Below are positions 62,895 to 64,000 of a stretch of 64,000 nt of DNA, in pieces. The stretch lies in the NCBI GenBank assembly GCA_036620675.1, contig JAZHEE010000003.1. One strand, given 5' to 3'. The position numbers were made by a program, and so were the translations under genes. The notes beneath the pieces were generated by a model. The model ran no database searches. It saw only the letters and a program-made list of their open reading frames with translations, and was not told where the DNA came from. Every line of letters starts with the position of its first letter. Position 1 is the first letter of the stretch. This DNA is from Jejubacter sp036620675. Its GTDB lineage: Bacteria; Pseudomonadota; Gammaproteobacteria; Enterobacterales; Enterobacteriaceae.

Positions 62895-64000
62895 TGCTCC
62901 GGCATTGCCTGGCCGCCACATTATGCTGTCTGATCTTCCATCAGACCGCCCATGCCGATAGCTTGCTGCCTTCCCGAAAACGCATGGACGCCTGGCTTAA
63001 CCGACTGGGCGCAGACGGGAAATTCGACGCCAGCAAAGGCATCGACTGGGGGGTTATGCCCGGCCCTTTTTATACCCCGGAACTGGGGCTGGGCATTGGT
63101 GCAGCAGTGGTTGGCCTGTACCGCCCCGACGACAGCGGCCCAGCGACGCAAAACTCGACGCTCTCGCTAAGCGGCTATGTCAGTTCTACCGGCGCCCTGG
63201 GGCTGAGCATGAAAAACTATGCTTTTTTCGCCAACGATCGCTGGCGAGTTTTTCTTGATGGCGCGCTGGATAACACCCCGACCTATTACTGGGGCCGCGG
63301 TTTCCAGGCTGGAGCACGCGACAGCCACAAACAAAAATATACGGCACAGGCTTTCAGCATTCGCCCGGACCTTTATCGGCGCATCGCGCCGGATACCTGG
63401 GTGGGGATTGGCTGGTCATTCGCTACGCTACATGCCGGGCGGATTGACGATGCCCGCACCGGACCGCTGCTGAAAGAGCCAGACGGCGCTTCAATTACCA
63501 GTTCTGGATTCAGCGCCAGCCTGAACTACGATTCCCGAGACTTCGTCCCTAATCCACGCCGGGGCCAGGCCCTGTTTATACGTTACACCCGCTATACGCC
63601 CGCTCTGGGCAGCGACACCCGCTTTAATGAATATGAGAGCCGCTATAGCCTGTATCACCCCCTGGATCAGCGCAATACTCTGGCCTGGGAGGTGGACGGC
63701 CACTTTACCCAGGGAGACATCCCGTGGAATATGCTGCCGCTGCTGGGCGGCAATCACCGCATGCGTGGCTATTACGAAGGCCGCTACCATGACCGCAATG
63801 TCGTCAGCAGCCAGCTGGAGCTGCGCCATAAACTCAACTGGCGTCACGGCATTGTCGGCTGGATCGGCGGCGGTACCATGTCTGCGCGGTTCAGCCAGTT
63901 GGGCAAAACGCGCTGGCTGCCTTCTGCCGGGGTGGGTTATCGCTTTGAATTTAAACCGCGTATGAACGTCAGGCTCGACTTTGGGGTCGGCAAAGGCAGT
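62894..64000 (+). CDS. Omp85/BamA-like surface antigen without POTRA, 3' end outside window
   Basis: The frame opens at ATG 62894 and stays open to the window end. A signal peptide (MLRHCLAATLCCLIFHQTAH then ADS) is followed directly by barrel sequence. Omp85/D15 traits are SASLNYDSRDFVPNPRRGQA near residue 205 and LGGNHRMRGYYEGRYHDRN, the region matching the conserved RGF/Y loop, then VVSSQLELRHKLNW. No POTRA repeats fit between the signal and the barrel, so this belongs to the short single-barrel Omp85 relatives whose function is mostly unknown. It overlaps the preceding outer-membrane gene by one base. Confidence 0.8.
   Translation, partial: MLRHCLAATLCCLIFHQTAHADSLLPSRKRMDAWLNRLGADGKFDASKGIDWGVMPGPFYTPELGLGIGAAVVGLYRPDDSGPATQNSTLSLSGYVSSTGALGLSMKNYAFFANDRWRVFLDGALDNTPTYYWGRGFQAGARDSHKQKYTAQAFSIRPDLYRRIAPDTWVGIGWSFATLHAGRIDDARTGPLLKEPDGASITSSGFSASLNYDSRDFVPNPRRGQALFIRYTRYTPALGSDTRFNEYESRYSLYHPLDQRNTLAWEVDGHFTQGDIPWNMLPLLGGNHRMRGYYEGRYHDRNVVSSQLELRHKLNWRHGIVGWIGGGTMSARFSQLGKTRWLPSAGVGYRFEFKPRMNVRLDFGVGKGS

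Overview
The window is chromosomal DNA of an enterobacterium. The type VI secretion genes, the chaperone-usher fimbria, the LacY-type permease with alpha-galactosidase, an IS2 relic and a tRNA-Phe 3' fragment together fit the Salmonella/Citrobacter group. I cannot name the species from sequence alone. A strong change in base composition and gene density near 18.6 kb splits the window in two.

Region 1 (1-18.6 kb) is AT-rich, full of small unknown genes, and looks like a mobilizable or formerly replicating genomic island. It holds, in order: the 3' part of a type III restriction subunit (Res); a run of tight DNA hairpins; an overlapping minus-strand trio of a large serine recombinase and two ParB-like proteins; a small relaxosome-type protein; a hairpin-dense stretch that is the best oriT candidate; a MobA/MobL relaxase; two lipoproteins and a zinc-ribbon membrane protein; more structured repeats; four 21-bp palindromic iterons upstream of a RepL-like winged-helix protein; an H-NS paralogue; a row of five small, apparently paralogous helical proteins behind an AlpA-type regulator; and a DUF6387-like protein. 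It ends at a 3' fragment of a tRNA-Phe gene followed by a strong terminator.

Region 2 (18.7-28.3 kb) is a mosaic: an IS2 transposase relic; a LacY/RafB/MelY-type sugar:H+ symporter; a GH36 alpha-galactosidase interrupted by an in-frame amber codon; an FkbM-type methyltransferase; and a 976-residue autotransporter with its own LuxR-type regulator immediately upstream.

Region 3 (29.0-61.5 kb) is a complete type VI secretion system in two divergent operons around a control region at 52.2-52.6 kb. The minus-strand operon runs clpV, then a four-gene fimbrial cassette (major pilin, chaperone, usher, second pilin), then tssB, tssC, hcp, tssJ, tssK, tssL, tssM, an unknown gene, vgrG, a PAAR gene, a TagK-like gene, tagJ and tssE. 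The plus-strand operon runs tssF, tssG, tssA, a two-domain fimbrial tip adhesin, a GT60-type GlcNAc-transferase, an OmpA-domain membrane protein, an Eag/DUF1795-type chaperone and a small conserved-looking gene. The fimbrial genes are therefore split between both T6SS operons, and a glycosyltransferase is encoded beside an adhesin and a VgrG that carries a Thr/Pro-rich mucin-like tail. I regard this T6SS-fimbria-glycosyltransferase locus as the most interesting system in the window.

Region 4 (61.5-64 kb) begins with a possible 59-codon minus-strand ORF. It is followed by a two-gene outer-membrane cassette: a beta-barrel protein of unknown role and an Omp85/BamA-like barrel lacking POTRA domains, which runs off the window end.
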